Source of the DNA: Lumbricus terrestris
Lineage: Eukaryota; Annelida; Clitellata; Crassiclitellata; Lumbricidae
Reading direction: 5' to 3'
DNA: 64,000 nucleotides
NCBI GenBank assembly: GCA_949752735.1
Contig: OX457042.1
Coordinates: 20,193,558 to 20,257,557 of the forward strand
Both the position numbers and the translations under genes were made by a program. Under the pieces are notes generated by a model. The model was not told where the DNA came from. It did not search any database and saw only the letters and a program-made list of their open reading frames with translations. Below are positions 1 to 15,300 of this stretch, in pieces. Position 1 is the stretch's first letter, and each line of letters starts with the position of its first letter.

Positions 1-255
1 TCTCGCTTAGCCGCACTTAACGGTAAATCGTCACATATCGAAGATCGGTCGACGACTACCCTGGAAGTGTTCAGAAAACTTTCAGGTCATCCGAGTTGAA
101 TTTCTAGTCGCGATGACAGAACTGGATTATGAGAGACGCAAAATTCGTGCAAAGGCTGGAAAAACGCGGATTTTTCTGCACGAATGTGATCTGAAAAGTC
201 CGTGAAAACTTTGAGAGCTCTTGCGGCGAGCGATCGCTGGCTTGTAACCATTTAC
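1..255 (+). promoter_or_regulatory. 5' flank / likely 5' UTR of the CTTNBP2-like gene
   Basis: This is the stretch before the start codon. It has no TATA box close to the ATG and is fairly rich in CpG around 215-240. The upstream frame is closed by TGA at 187-189. The transcription start cannot be placed, and the promoter may lie partly outside the window. Confidence 0.35.
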
Positions 256-345
256 ATGGCGTCGTCCAGGTCGGGTTTTGCGGACGATAGTGACCTGGAA
301 GAAGTTCCAGATTCAAGGGATAAGAAACCTTCCACAACGATGAAG
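256..345 (+). CDS. CTTNBP2: CTTNBP2-like exon 1
   Basis: Residues 1-30, from MASSRSGFADDSD to STTMK. The exon is acidic and then basic and ends in phase 0 at AAG|GTGTGT. Only the start codon, donor and phase fit to exon 2 support it, because the extreme N-terminus is not conserved in the family. Confidence 0.7.
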
Positions 346-3268
346 GTGTGTTGAAGTGGGACGAATGTTGTCAAGAGTCGTTTTGTGCGATATTGGTGCG
401 CTAGAGCATTTATGTACCGTTTGAGGCTTCAGAGGCGCACAGTTCCTGGTCGTAATTAAAGTGAAACTGTGCTGAAAGTTCATACAAGTGAAGTTAATTC
501 GTCTTTCCTGTTTTAGTTTCATTTTGTGAGAATTTTGAGTAGCTCTCATATGTGTGGGCACAACTTAAATAGATCCTCAAGAGAAACAGTATGATGTCCA
601 GGAGTGTAGGCGATTTTCCTCCACTGGGCTCCCCCCCCACCCTGACACCTCCCTGACTTTCCACCTCTCCCCTGAATTCCCAGACATCGCCTCCCCCGTC
701 ATTTCGGTGTGTGGGCAATTTGTCAATGGACTGTCTGTTTGTCATACAGATATAACTAAACACATGGGCAATCTACTGTTTTAGCGTTCGATTTTTATAC
801 CAGTACATCAGTAATATTTTCATCAATCCAACATTCTTTGGGGTGACAATTCTTTTTTCATCAATCCAACTTCTATTTAAATAACAATTATTTATCATCA
901 ATTCAGCTCCGGTTTGATCAAGAATCTTTTCATCAATCCCAGTTCTGTTTAAGGATTTAAGGAAAAAATTAATCAATCCAACTTCTTTTTTTACCAAAAA
1001 GTTTTTCCTCGATTCACCTTCCAATTATGGAGGAATATTTATACTCAAGCCCACTTCCATTTAGGCAAAAAAGATTTCTATTGACCCAGCTTATATTTAA
1101 GCAAAGACTAAGTTTCATCCAGCGTCCATTTGCGAGAAGAGTTTTTTCCACCAGTCCAGCTTCTACTTGCGCAAAGAATTAAGCTTCATCAATCCGAATT
1201 TCATTTAAGCCATGACAAACTTTGCAGCAATCAAAACTTATTAATCGTTTACATTTAGCATCAAAAAAGGTAGAATTTAATTAAATATGACTCGCAGCAT
1301 TAAAAGCTTTGTAGCTGAACAATTAAATTTCAACAATTTAATAAAGTCGATGTCTTGTATACTTCCATCCTCGAACATCAAAGTAGTATTGAAGTCTGTA
1401 GACTGTAATTGTTTACTTTTTGGATACGTTGTGGGGGGGGGGATATCCATGGAATTGTCCTATTGAAACACCTCGGAGAAAAGTTCGGGGGAATGTTGAA
1501 GAAATGCCCGGGGAAAGTCTGGGGAATTGTCCGGATGCCGCTGAACAGATTTATGAACTTTCCAGTTAGGGCCCGTCATGGCGTCCACGTATTATGCATG
1601 CAGAAACGTTGTCGCTTTGACCCGTCCTCTGTTGCAACTTGTACATTTATACATGTTGCGGACCCTCGTATGTATGCAAAATAAGCTCTACCCCGCCCTT
1701 CGGTTTACAAAAGTTAATTAGCTGAATTGTCATCTATAAAGCATTTATTTTACCGTAGGCTATTTATTTAAGCATCTCAGAACATAGGTGCTAGCTACCA
1801 GAATTTGATTATCATGTAATCAAAAGCCATCGGATGACTATAGGATAATGCTGAATTATAAATGGGCTAATGTAGACGTCGTACAATTAGACATTTATTT
1901 TGCGTACGTTCATTTTGTCAAGACCCTCCCTGCCCCCATACGCACACATATGCAAATTGGTTAAATCCGGCGAGCACCCTGCATACATAATATATGGGCT
2001 TTATCCCACTTGTAATGCAGATTGAAATGATGTTATTTGCACATTTTGTGGAGTCTCATTCATGTGATGGACTGATACAGTAAACTTGAATTTGCGTCGC
2101 GTTATCTTATCTGTGAAAAAGTTGCTGGTGTATCAATCTAATCAAACACCATTATCACTAAGCACAAAGTCAAGGTCATTGATCAGTTTAATTTGATTCA
2201 ACCATCAGTAACATTTATCCATTTTTAGCAGAGAATCTGACATCAAAATGTCATGTCCACAGGAATCAATGGACAGGATACTTAATAGGGAACTTAGAAA
2301 TAGAACTTTAGATATTAAAGTTAGATGAATATTCAGTCCACTGTGTTTAAATGCTGGTTAGTAATGCACGCACATCAATTACTTGTTGTTTGAAGTCAAA
2401 CCATGTAGTCTGAAATACCCTGTTTTTTTAGAAGCCTAGTTTCATTCATTTATTCATTAGGACATTTATATAGCGCTCCTTCAAGAAAAAAACTACCCAG
2501 AGGCGCTCTCTCTTGTGATGAATTTCAAAATGTCTGGCTATGGTGGGTATAGTCTGATGAATGAGCAAGTTGCATTTTGCTTTCAAATTTGGTGCTAAAG
2601 GATGACTTTGTACAATGTACATTGTGTGATTTTTTCAACAGCGAAATGTCGACAAGGAGCTGAGCAAGAAGGAGTTGCTCGAGATTCTTGTTGCTATGGA
2701 GAGCGAACTTCAGGCTAGAGAAGTGGCATTTGCGGCGCTTAAAGTGAGCATCAGTTCTTTTAAGATTGGCTATGAATATTAAATCCAATATTAGCAATAT
2801 ATGCTACAGAACAATTATTCAATACAATACAAATGTCATCCCACCTTGCACATTTTACATTCATTACAGCTACACTTTATAGCATGTGTACTTAAAAGTA
2901 CAAGATGTATGTAAATAGTGTGGAAGTAGACATATACTGTCTTGTGTGTGAGTATTAAAAAACTGTCATCAATGCAGTCAACTAACCAATCATTTGTCAG
3001 TTTAGTAGGTCAATACTGTTGATAATCTTTCTTGACTATCCTTCAGTCATTCATTCGAAATCACAGATGTCATAAATTTATATAGCCTTAGATACTTGCA
3101 TTACATATGACATGACCAAATACCAATGTTTGTATTTGACTTGATTTGCTCTTACTGCACTTAATAATTTTTATACTTCAATGAGTGTATAACTGTATAA
3201 GCACTATCATCATCATCACCATCTTTGTCATTGTCCATCATCATTGTCGTTGTTGTCATCATCATCAA

Positions 3269-3315
<47 letters not shown>

Positions 3316-6300
3316 TATCATCATCATCATCATCATCATCATCATTATCGTCATTAAAGCCTGTAATATAGGAGCTGCATAAGTTGAATTACATGCATCA
3401 TAGCTGTCAGTAGTACCTCTTATATAGAGCTCTACTAGTTTTTAATTACATTATTGCAATGAATTGATTTCATTATGAGGTGCCATGCTAACGTCCATTT
3501 ACTTTACCACATCTTTGAATTCTGTAATCAGGCTGACAGGGCCGATGGAAGTCTCCAGAAGTTCCGCTACGGATGCTTTTCCGCTCTCCAGCATGACTCC
3601 ATCCTCGTTACGGATGATGGCGGAGACTGGGAGGCTGGGATGAAATCAATGTACGCGCGTCAGCTGGCACTGCTCGACAATCTCATCCAGACGCAACACA
3701 AGACTCAGCACAAGACACGCACGCAATTGGCCGCTGTTGAACGCCAGTACCACAAGGTCAGGCCATAAGAGACCAGAACTAAAAGTCGTACTAAACTAAA
3801 AATTAAAACTCATAGTATCAAATTATGGAAGTGAAAATGATTAATGAAACTAAATAAAGACAAATCATGTTAACTCTAAGTAAATTGATTAACAATCAAT
3901 ATCAAGAACACAAACTTTAAATATGCGGAATAACAGTGAATTCAAGGGGTGCTGGTGAAACTGAGGCTAATAATATCTGCCTGAAACTGAAATCAGAAGT
4001 AGCAAAGCCATAATAAAGTTCTATGCTTTCTTAAATACAAGCTGAAGCTTACTGCAAAATGATCCTGAAACTGAGAGTTTCAAGTCGAGCACACACCAAG
4101 AAGTTGCACATTATGCTAGACTCAAAGATGAAAGTAAGTAAGTATATTCTTTAATGTATCAGCTGCAAACGCACTCTGATTTACAAGCATACAAAAACAC
4201 AATACATAAAAAACAAATACAGGACAAATATGGCAGCCATCAACGGCGCCCACTCATATAGCTCTAGCCTACTGATGGTAATGTCACAACGACAGAGTTA
4301 TTCCTAGGCAAAACTCCGCTCGAGAAGCATAAGTCACCATCGTCGAACTCGTACACGTTGGCTACACGAAGAGTTCAGCTGACAGTTTCTCGTGCCGATG
4401 ATGGAAGTTGAACAGTAATTTCAGTGTTTACAGGGTCGAGAACTCGAGATGCAAAAGTCCTAAGAGCAGCGACGGGTAGCACAACGCTGGAAACGTGGCG
4501 CAACTACGGTACGGTCTTTGGTGTTGTTAAGTGCAGATCCTTTCTTTTCCCATTCATGTGAGCAAACGTTCGGCCATCGATAATGACGCTCCAATAATGA
4601 CGAACCTGGGACCCCTTGATGTTGAGCGCAATGGACTAGTCCAAAGAGGAACCGCATGGCGAGAGTTGAACGTCAAAATTTATAATCAATATCCCGTCCA
4701 GACGCTTACGACACAGATGAAGAAAAGTCAGAATATCGAGACTCGGCATCGGTAAACATCAGAAAACCTGAACAAAAACGAGCGAGTTAAGCCACAGACG
4801 TAAAAATCTGCCATAATAACAGAGAGGCGCGATCGTTCGACCAACATGGCCGAACGACCATAGAGCTCAAAGTGAATCTGAAAGTTAAAGAGCTTGAGTT
4901 CTAAGTCAGAAGAAAAGTATTGTATGTTCTGGTTGATAGCAAAGAGAAGCAATAGCAATAAGAAATTACTCTGAAACCATAGATGGAAATGTCATTGAAA
5001 AGCTGAACATTCAAATGTCCATTTACGATCATAACGTGCTCAAAAAGTGACTGGAAAACCGATAAAGCATGTCGTTAAAATGTCAAATTGCATTACCAGT
5101 AAATTACATCATATTTTTATACTTTCAAGATCAATACTGTACATTACATCAGATGGACTACTCTGTTAATGTTTAGTATATGATAGATAATTGTATGCAT
5201 TTAAGTATTTAAAAATAGATCAAAAAGAAGCATAATAAAACACATTTTGCTTGGTGTGCTGATTCCTGGTCTGTGCAGATCTGCTGGCCATAGCAGATTA
5301 AATAAATTATGCATGGCACAAAGTATAATAATAATGGACATTGTGATTAATTTTGTTACTTTACATTGTATTCTTACATGAACACTCATTACGCTAGACA
5401 ATTTTACTGGTTTTCGGTGCTGTAGGTTTGTGCGGAACTGGATTTGGAACGACAAGAGCGAAAGGCGGAAAATGCTGTGGACCCAGATTCCGTGCATCGG
5501 TTGGAGGAGGACAAGAACCAGCTACAGAAAGAGGTCTGTGATTGGTTTCGTCAAGTATGAACTTTTGTCTTTGCACTGTTACGGCTGCCAAATTATGTTA
5601 TCGAGAAAGAAAGGGTCAATCAAGGTCCATGCGACCATTTTGGATTGATCCTTTGACTTATGCACTAATCACTTGAAAGTCATTGAGTTGTACACCGATT
5701 GCTGTTATTTTGTATTTGGTTGATGCTCTGTCAATAAAAATCTACTACTTAAGCAGTTCTAAGATAATGTACGGAATTCACCACATTTAATATTCAGTCG
5801 GATCTCGTTCCTGTCTGCTGAGTTGTAATTAGATTAGATATTTTGGAGTTGATTAGATTATGAGTGGGTTATATTAGTTGGAACCGAATCATGTGTTGGA
5901 TTGGGTTAAATTTAATTTGGCTGAATTGCTTTGGAGTTTATTGCAGTTGTTTGGATTTGAGAAAATTAATTTTGTCAAATTGCATTTTATTAGATTAGAT
6001 TGTATTAAAATACAATGTAATGCAATGGGATGCGATGGTGTAGTGGTGAGTTCGGTGCCTTGGAACCATAGGTTTCCAAGTTCGAATCCACCTCAAGCCG
6101 CCATGTAGGGACCTTGGGCAAGTCTTTCACTAGCAATTGCTCGTGTGTTTTGGCGTGAAACTCCGATGCAGTGTTTGCGCTGTAGTTGGGAGCACCTCTG
6201 AGTAGCAAGCTTGAATGGGCGCTATTGCAAATGTGAGAAAAAATCAAATTGATGTAAACGGTTATTTCTGTATCACCGCTCACAGCTAATCAAAACTAAC

Positions 6301-9300
6301 AATGATTCAGATAAGATTGGATTGAATAGAACTCCACCGTGTTCAATTAGATTAGATTAGATTAGTGTTGTTTGTTTGTTGTTCAGTTGGAGGAGGAACG
6401 GCGGCGGAGCGCAAAGCTCGAGGAGGATCTATTGCTGCTCGGGGAGCTGCTCAGTGGAGCGAAGGCGGAGGCAAATCGTCATCGCCTGGGAGCAATGGTG
6501 CTCGCGAAGGAGCGGAGGTGGTTCGCGGAGAAGATCGCGAAGATGGTCGCCATCGTCGAACGACTGGAGGAATCGCTTGCGGAAGAACGGGAAAAGGTGG
6601 AGAGGATGACGACACGGTGCGAGGAGGTCAGTGGGTCGGTTGGTGGATGGACTGGGTGGATTTGGAGGTCGGGGAATTGTTAGGTGGTGAGTGTTTCTGG
6701 GATGGTGGGATGGATGGATGGGTGTGTGTGGGTTGAAAGGTGTGTTGATGATTCTGCAGGATGGTTGATTACCGGTATATTGGCTTACTCTATGTTAGAT
6801 TATTATTGCTGAATGATGGATTTTGTGTAATGAAGGAAACAGGGTGTGTGCGTTTGTGTGTGTGCGTGCGTGTGTTTGTGTGTGTGTGTGTGTTTGTGTG
6901 TGTGTGCGTGTGTGTGTACTCAGGGTGCTCACTGCTATGTTTTGATGAATGGTTTGATGACTGGGAATGGAATTGCTGGATGTACAAATATGGACAGATG
7001 GACAATTGGATGCATTTTTAATGGTTTGATGAATTGACTGATGAATAAACAAGCGGACAGCTGTTAGATAGCCCGTTAAAAATAGACCTATTAGATTGCA
7101 GCTAAAAACTTTCAAACCTTGAACTGTGCATGTTAATTAAGGCCGAGGCTCAGATGAAATCGGAGAGTGAGCGCCATGCGCACGAGCTCAGCAATACTCG
7201 CGAGCTCCATCAGAAATCGCTCGACGAAAAGGAACGCCGGATCGGCGAGCTGTGCGCTGAGATCGAAAGGTTGCGACTGCAGCTTCACAACCTGCAGATG
7301 TCGTGTCCCCCCAGTGACCACACATGGAACTCCAGCTTCCCTCTTGGCTCGGAACATGTGGCAGCGTCGTGCAGTGTCACGCTTCCCTTTCCACTGAATC
7401 CTGCCGCCGACAGTGTCGACGTCACGGACGACGCCGTCAGCGTCACGTTTGTGCTGCCAACATCGAGCATTGTCAGTTGTGTCAGCTCAGAGTCCGCTAA
7501 GTTGAATCTGCCACTGTCAAGCAAAGTGCCGTCGTCGGTCCAGTTGTGGACACCGTCTGACAATGTCAGCTCTATTGTCATGATGTCCGACAAGTCTCCG
7601 ATGACACGGTTTGTCGGCCCGTCAAGGTCGGCGACTGCACCGTCAGGGCTTCCACGACTTGCGGTTGGAGGTCATTCGAGAATTCCGCATTTTCAGGGGG
7701 CCTTGAGACTGCCCGCAAGTCCCTCAAAAACCACTCCAGTTAGGATGGAACTTCGAAATTCGGAGATCCCTTCGGCCGATTGGCAGACAGCTTCTTTGTC
7801 TGAACCAGTCCAGGTAGATTTCTATAATAAAATACTTTGTAATGCATGCTATGAATGATTCTGTCATATTTTCTTTTTGCATTTTGAACCTGCCTCAAGG
7901 TCATACCTGTTTATGTATGACTTGTATGTGCACTTGCTATAGCGCCCTTCAAAGTTCAGAGGCGCTCCCGACTACAGCACGGACACTCAATTGAAGTTTC
8001 ACGCTCAAGCGCTGAGCAATTGCGAGTGAAGGACTTGCCCAAGGTCTCTACGCGGCGACTTGAGGTGGATTCAAACCTGCAACCCTCCGGCTACAAGGCA
8101 ACGAACATACCCACTACACTACCGCGCCCCACTGTTTAGATAAGTTGATATAGACAGATATCGCTATATTTTCAATGCTTGAACACTTGCACTTGCATGC
8201 ACACTCGCTTGCTTTTTATTTAGTAGTAGATTATAACAAATGAATTCTGTTTGTTATATAAAGTATGCTGTGACAATAAATTTTTATTGTCTTTGGCAGT
8301 AGTTCAGTTCTTTAGTGGACTAGAGTTCTTTAGTTTTATTTGTATTTGTGCATCTCAACATTCGTTAAGTATGCTTTTAAGAGCATCTAAAAGAGCTTGT
8401 CCATTGTTTACGTGATTGACGTTGTTACGTATGGCGCCACATTATATTCCAGAAGGTTTCTTTCATTGTATTGCTTCTTCATACTTTGTCTCTAAAGGCA
8501 GACGAATCTGGTGCATCAAACTTGGACATCTTCGGCCCAGAGATGGCCAACCTCCAGCAGCTCCTGGTTTCTATGGCAACCGGGGAGTCCTCCACCGCTG
8601 CTGTTGTTGCAGCTGCAAAGGCGGAGCATGTCAGCCAAGCTGCAGAACCAGGTAATTGTCTTTTTTCTTTTATCGCAATGATATCCTGAATTATGTCTAT
8701 ATGTCTACACATATGTATGTATTATGTATATACAATATGTCCGGGGATAACAACTCCTAAGATATAGATGAGGAAACGGTATATTAGATAAAAATCAATT
8801 TAAACAGATTCTTAACTTTTTTGATCCTGATATAATTACCAAAAAATTTGGCATAATATGTTAACGGCCCCGGTTTCAAATTACGTCATGTTCACGTATT
8901 TGAAATTTTTTTTATATTTAATAAAAGAAGCTGTATATAGTCTGTGAGTCAGTGGCTTGTAGTCTTGAAGCTTTGTTGAAGCCAATGGCAGACATTTTGA
9001 ACACAAATTATAGTTCAATAATATTTTAGGATTAAATTGTTTTTGGAATTTTAAAAATTGATTGCTAATTAATAGTTTTTAAAAATAATTATCATGATGG
9101 GTTGGGATATATCCAGGCATAGTGTGTACACAGACACACACACACTCACATACACTTGCACACACGCACACATACACTTGCATGCATGCTTTGCCTTGGT
9201 ATTCAGAGTTCAGCGTCGATCCACCCTTCGATCGGCGAACCAAGCTGAGCTTCTGGCTTCCCTGCTCATGGACTGCTATCCAACAGCGTCGTTCTTTCTC

Positions 9301-12300
9301 AGTTGCTGGTCCTACAACTTGGAATGGTCTCCCTGTTACACTGCGCTTAATTTCCAGGGGTCATTCCACTCTGTTCCTTAACCTTTACCACTCATATGTC
9401 CGCTGTCAGCGGCCAAATTTGGGTCAATTAATTATTAATCTGAGCGGTAAGGGTTAAAAACCTCAAAACTGTTTTATTTAGCCGTGGTTGGGCCAGGAGC
9501 GCTTCTGAGCAGCCTACATTGAAGAGGCGCTATATAAATTTCTGAAATAAATAAATTGTAGATATTGATGTACATTTCTGAAATAAATAAATTGTAGATA
9601 TTGATGTACATGGTGTTTGTTTTCGTTGCATCTTATAATTTGTATTTTTCTCAGGTGTCACCCAGTCATCTCCTGTCTCCGCCTCTTCTGGCACTGTGCC
9701 AGACACTGTACTGTCATCCATTCACCAAGCGATTCTTGCCATGGACCACGTCTCATTGACTCGTCTTCTCACCAATTACAGACCAGACCTGAACGAACCA
9801 ATCAGTGGTCTCCTGCCATTGCACTTGGCAACAGAAAGCGGTTCTGAAGGTTGGTGCTTTTGGTTTTCAGCTGTTAATCATGTGCATCTAATCTTTCTAA
9901 ATGCAGTCATTTTTGGTGTCTAATCTAATCAGAGTGATTCAATGCAGTCATTTTTGGTTTCTAATCTAATCAAATTGATTCAATGCAGTCATTTTTGGTT
10001 TCTAATCTAATCAAATTGATTCAATGCAGTCATTTTTGGTTTCTAATCTAATCAAATTGATTCAATGCAGTCATTTTTCTAGCGTTATGAAATTGATTCG
10101 GTGCAGTTATTTTTTTAGAAATAGTGAGTTTTGAGTCGCTTTTTGAAGGAAAGAAGATAATTTGAGCTACGAAAAGAGAGCGGAAACCAGCTTCATTCTC
10201 TGGGTGCAGAAGCATGAGATGCACACAAGCCCGTAACTATTCTGCATTTGGGTTCAGCTGAAAGACTTGTACATAGAACCTAGACTCAAGCATATCAGAA
10301 AGCTTGCGCTCTCCCAATGCAGCCACGTACACCAAGATGATGCAAACAATTCCGAATCATGCAAAATTTATAACAGGAACTGCAAATAAGTCCAGCATCC
10401 AAGCTTAGCAACAGTTAACAACAACATATTTCCAATTGCTGATTAAATTCTTCTTTCTTTCCCTTGAGGCTAGAATTATTCCCTCTGGCGAGGGGTCAGC
10501 CACTCGGATCCTTCTCCTCCACTTGTCTCTACTTCCAAGACAATTGGAGGAGAAGGATCCGAGTGGCTGACATAATTCTAGCTGATTCTTGCTGATTAAA
10601 TTCTGCATTTTGACAAATAATCCAGCAAATGACACAGAAATCAAATAGGGCTAACCTCTTTTAGGTACATGCACAGAATCCTTAAGTTACATGAGAGTTT
10701 TAATTGCCTGAAACACGTTAACACTATGCTACGTTTGTAGAATGTGTGCGAGTTTTGCTGGAACACGGTGCAGACCCAAGTGCCATTCGTGACGACCACA
10801 GCACTGCGCTACACATCGCCACCACAGAGGGGCACTTGCGGTAATGTAGTGCTAAATCACTAGAATTCATTGCGCAAACTGCTGCATTATCAATGCTACA
10901 CTCTGACTACATTGTGCTGTGCTGCAGTATACTACATTTGTCTACACTGCTTTGTACTGCATAAGCTATGCTACAATGGATTTCACTATAACATGCTGCT
11001 AAGCTCTGCTTCAATTGCCTTCATTTGCAACCTTATTTAGCATTTGTTGGATGAAGCTACTCTTAAACTGCACTACTACTACTCTTATACTACACTGCCT
11101 TGGACTACACTACTCTTAGACTATGCTACCTTCCTCTCTCTGTCTGGACACAATTCAAAGTTTTGTTGTGGTTCTTAAATCTTAATCGTTTTCATGCTCC
11201 GAAGTATCTTTGTCGTCTCATTCTTTGTCTCATCTCTGCCAGTTCACTGCATCCTGTTTGATCCTCTGATCGGCTTGACCTCTTTGCTCCCTGCATCAGG
11301 ACCGCCATAGCTCAATCCAGGTCATGTGCATGCATAGGTACCTCCCTATGGAATGAAATTTCCCCTCAGTTCGCTCTGTCATCCTCTCTGGTATTATTTC
11401 CTCATCTTCCTCTTCCCTCAAATCCTGCCTTTTCTCTCGAGGGTCGATTGCACTGGGAGCACTTCTGAAAGACTTTTGCTGAGATAAGTGCTTTATAAAT
11501 GTTTGTATGTGCACTTGTTATAGCGCCCCTCTGAACTCAGAGTCGCTCCCGACTGCAGCATGGACACTGCTTAGGAGTTTCACACCAAAGCGCTGAGAAA
11601 ACACAAGTGAAGGACTTGCCCAAGGTCCTTACGTGGTGACTTGAGGTGGATTCGAACCTGCAACTCTCCGGCTGCAAGGCAATGAACATACCCACTACAC
11701 CACCACGCCCCATAAATGGTCGAATACAATACAATATACGCTGGACTACCCAAATTGGACGAAGAATCATACTGTTGTCATTTCAGTTGTCTTCAATTGT
11801 TGCTGGAGTATGGTGGATGTGTGTCGTCCACTGACCAATCCGGATGGACGCCGTTGCACTGTGCAGCCAGCAATGGTCACTCCGAATGCAGCCGTGTCCT
11901 GCTTGACCACGGTGCCAGGATTGATGCCGTCACCAACGTCAGTATTGATCTCAACAATTGTTCAAGTCATAGGAAATCAATTATTGAGTGAATTAAGTTG
12001 AACGGAGTTGAACTGAGTAGGGTTAATTAGGAGATGGAAAGGCTGAATAAGAACGATGGGAATGGGATTGATAGGGAGAGAAGTGGATGTGGTGATAAGA
12101 AATGGTAGGATAAGGAAGGAGAGAGAGGAGATTGATGAATTGTATTGTATTTTATTGTATCTGTAAATCTATTAAAGCGCCTCTCACTGTGCACGCGTGG
12201 TGCAAATGATCAAGAGAAAAGAAAGTGACTTTGCGACAGAGGAAAGATGTGATTCAGATGCCAATTAATAACAAAGAATATGTAATAATGTATAGAGCCT

Positions 12301-15300
12301 GAATAGAGGGATAGGTAGAGTAGGGTTAGTTAGTGTAAGGAAGAGAGGGGCAGAACTATTCTTGTTCTTTCATCCATCCATTCCTTTACTGCAGTGGCGG
12401 CGCTAGGGGGGTCTGGGGGGCTAAGCTCCCCTGCAAGAGGTTCAGCCCCCTAAAAAAAGGACCATCCGAATTTTTTACATTGAAAAATCCACGATTTTGG
12501 GCTCACGACTTTTTAAAAAAAGGTCGTCAGAATATTTTGGCAGCAAAAATGGAAAATTTTCATGAGATTTCAATCGACGACTAAAAAAGGTCGTCAGAAA
12601 TTTTGACAGATGAAAATGTGAAATTTTCGTCGCGAGGCTTCAGCCCCCCCGAAACTGAAATCCTGGCGCCGCCACTGCTTTAGTGATCTGCTGATCAATA
12701 AATCAAACCTCCATCACATCACTGACACACTTATCATCCGGCCATGTAGCCACCATTAATCCATGCAGTAATTTGTTCACTTGTCCATCCATCCACCTCT
12801 CATCCAACCACTAGTTTCTCTGTTTTATTCTGTAGGCCAACTGGACACCTCTGCACAGCTGCATCCATTCAGGCCACAGTGCCTGCCTTGAGACGATCCT
12901 TAGCCACCAGAGATCGAACCCCAGCCACTACGGTGACCAGATCCTAGACACTCTCATTGAGGACGTCGTCAACATGGTTGATAAGGACGGCTGGACTATC
13001 GCCCACTTGGCCACCGTACGAGAATCAAAGGTAACCTGCTGCTCTCGGTCTGTCTATCATTGATTCATTAGTGTCAATAGAAATTCGTGAAACCTCAAAA
13101 ACCGTGTTGAATTTCATGATTTTTGGCATTAGCCGTGGCTGCCATAAATTTCCCCAAATGCCATGAATTACCATGAATTTCTCAAAATTTCGTGAATTGC
13201 TATGAATTTCTCCATGTGCCGTGAATTGCACGAATATCACCAAATGCCATTAATTTTCTTTCCCATGAAATATCCCCAAATGCCGTGAGTTGCTATGAAT
13301 TTCGACAAATTCCATGAGTTGCCATGATTTTTGACAAATTTTTTGGACTTGAAGCAACACAACGTTCTGAACTGATATGTTTCGCCCCAATGTTTTAATG
13401 GTGAGAACTTGGCACGACTTGTAATGGTGGTCTAACAACGATGACGAATGTTGACTCTAACACTTAGTGTTACATCACACAGCAACAGTGTTTACGTTTA
13501 TGCTTTGTGATATCAATATATATGTTATTTACATAATTACTGTTGTAGGTCATACAAGGAGAATTTGAAACAGGACGTTTGTGCTGACATTTTAGTGACA
13601 TTATACATGTATAGATGTCATGTCTTTGTTGTGTTATTTTTTTGTTTGAACTTCTGGGAGATCTGTTGCTCGCATTAGCTACACCTTTTCTGCCGCATTA
13701 ATTATTAAAACAGACTTTTATCATCCCATACGTTCACTGGGCCACCCATATGGTTGACTTTGTTGCTACAGATGGATCACTCGTACTTTTAGTTCTGACG
13801 GTGCCGCTAGATTACCCAAGCAATTACGTCTATTGTTAGAAAGGCTAATAGGTGATAATCACTTCAGTCGAATACGAATAATAGGGCAAACTATTTGGCC
13901 GAATATGAATACGAATAGTGTACAAAATAGGTCTACCGACAATATTCAAATTTAAAATGTAAGCAAAAGTTTTTAGTCAGTAAGTTTAATACACAGACTA
14001 AAAGTAAACAGTTGACTACATATAATTTTTGCTTCGTTCTGCAGTCGCCATGACAGCCGCACATGCAGAAACAGATGTCACATGACCACTATTCGTATTC
14101 GTTCCAGCAGCTACTATTCAACCAAATGTCGAATAGCTATTTGGCTCGGAAGCGAATACGAGTGAATGTTTGATACAGCCCTAATTGTAAAATTATTTTA
14201 ATGATTTATTTTAATGTTTCAGCGATTGATTGTTGTGTTTTTAGGATTGTCTGGAGGTGCTGTCGAGACACATCCACTTGGATCTGGAACGAAGAGATAA
14301 GTGGAACCGCAGCGTACTAGACGTCGCTTCTGTCACCTGCCGACAGTTCCTACAGGAAATTGGTAATCTAATCTAAGCATAATCTAATATAAGTGTAATC
14401 TAATCTAAGCGTGATCTAATCTAAGCGTAATCTAATCTAAGCGTAATCTAATCTAAGCGTAATCTAATCTAAGCATGATCTAATCTAAGCATAATTAAAT
14501 CTAAGCACAATCTAATCTAAGCATAATCTAATCTGAGCATAATCTAATCTAACCATAATCTAATCTAAGCATAATCTTTATTATGGCTGATATAATCAAA
14601 TCTATTTAATCTCAGCCAAATGATTTCTTATATATACTTTCATCGTATCGTTAATGAATTAGTCTTATTGTAAAATGTAATCCAATTTTATATTGTCTAA
14701 TCTTACTGTGATCTAATCTAATCTAATGAAGACACAGTCTATTCTACTCTGATCTGTTATTACCTGCGATTGTCTTGTTCTTATCTGTTCTATGTAATGA
14801 ATTCTAATCTGGCGGATTCATAGATTGATATCTGTTGTTGTGTTTTAATTTGTTTATTACACTTTATTAGTGAATGACGTTCCTAATCTGAACATTCATA
14901 ATCTAATCAATGCTAAAATGATCGATCCCAATCTGATCAATCCCAATCTGATCAATCCTAATCCGCATTGTTTGCCACATTACAGTTCCTCACCATAAAC
15001 CTACCAGTCCCTGTATAAAGCATTTATGTAGCGCCTTTAAACAACCTTCTAAGGTGCACTATCATCATTCTTGGACTAATTATAATTATACAATTACAAT
15101 TAATTATAATTGCTTCGCGCTGTTTCCAGGCTCTCGACAGGAAGTTGCGTGCATCGTCTCCATTGAACTTACTTCGTCAACATCTCTCGATGCCAACAAA
15201 GCCAACGCCAAGCGACCTTCGTCGAGCGGCTTCGACCAATCGCTGGTCACGGTGGGGTCGGTGGTGGTGTCAAAGGTTACGACCTGGGTTGAACTCGAAG

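Larger units (their letters stand above)
9654..14244 (+). other. Ankyrin-encoding exon block with repeat-filled introns
   Basis: Exons 8-12 all encode ankyrin repeats. Introns between them hold a 41 bp minisatellite, a perfect hairpin at 10471-10580, a LINE tail and SINE (11452-11712), a hAT MITE (12392-12677) and plain AT-rich sequence at 13031-14244 with a local run of diverged ATGAATTTC-like repeats (13130-13330). Confidence 0.6.

Noticed and set aside
6365..6736. Two further plus-strand frames over CTTNBP2-like exon 5
   Set aside because: Only the frame LEEERRRSAKLEED keeps phase with exons 4 and 6 and shows coiled-coil heptads.
14363..14576. CRISPR-like array
   Set aside because: Units follow each other with no spacers; it is a simple tandem repeat in a eukaryotic intron.
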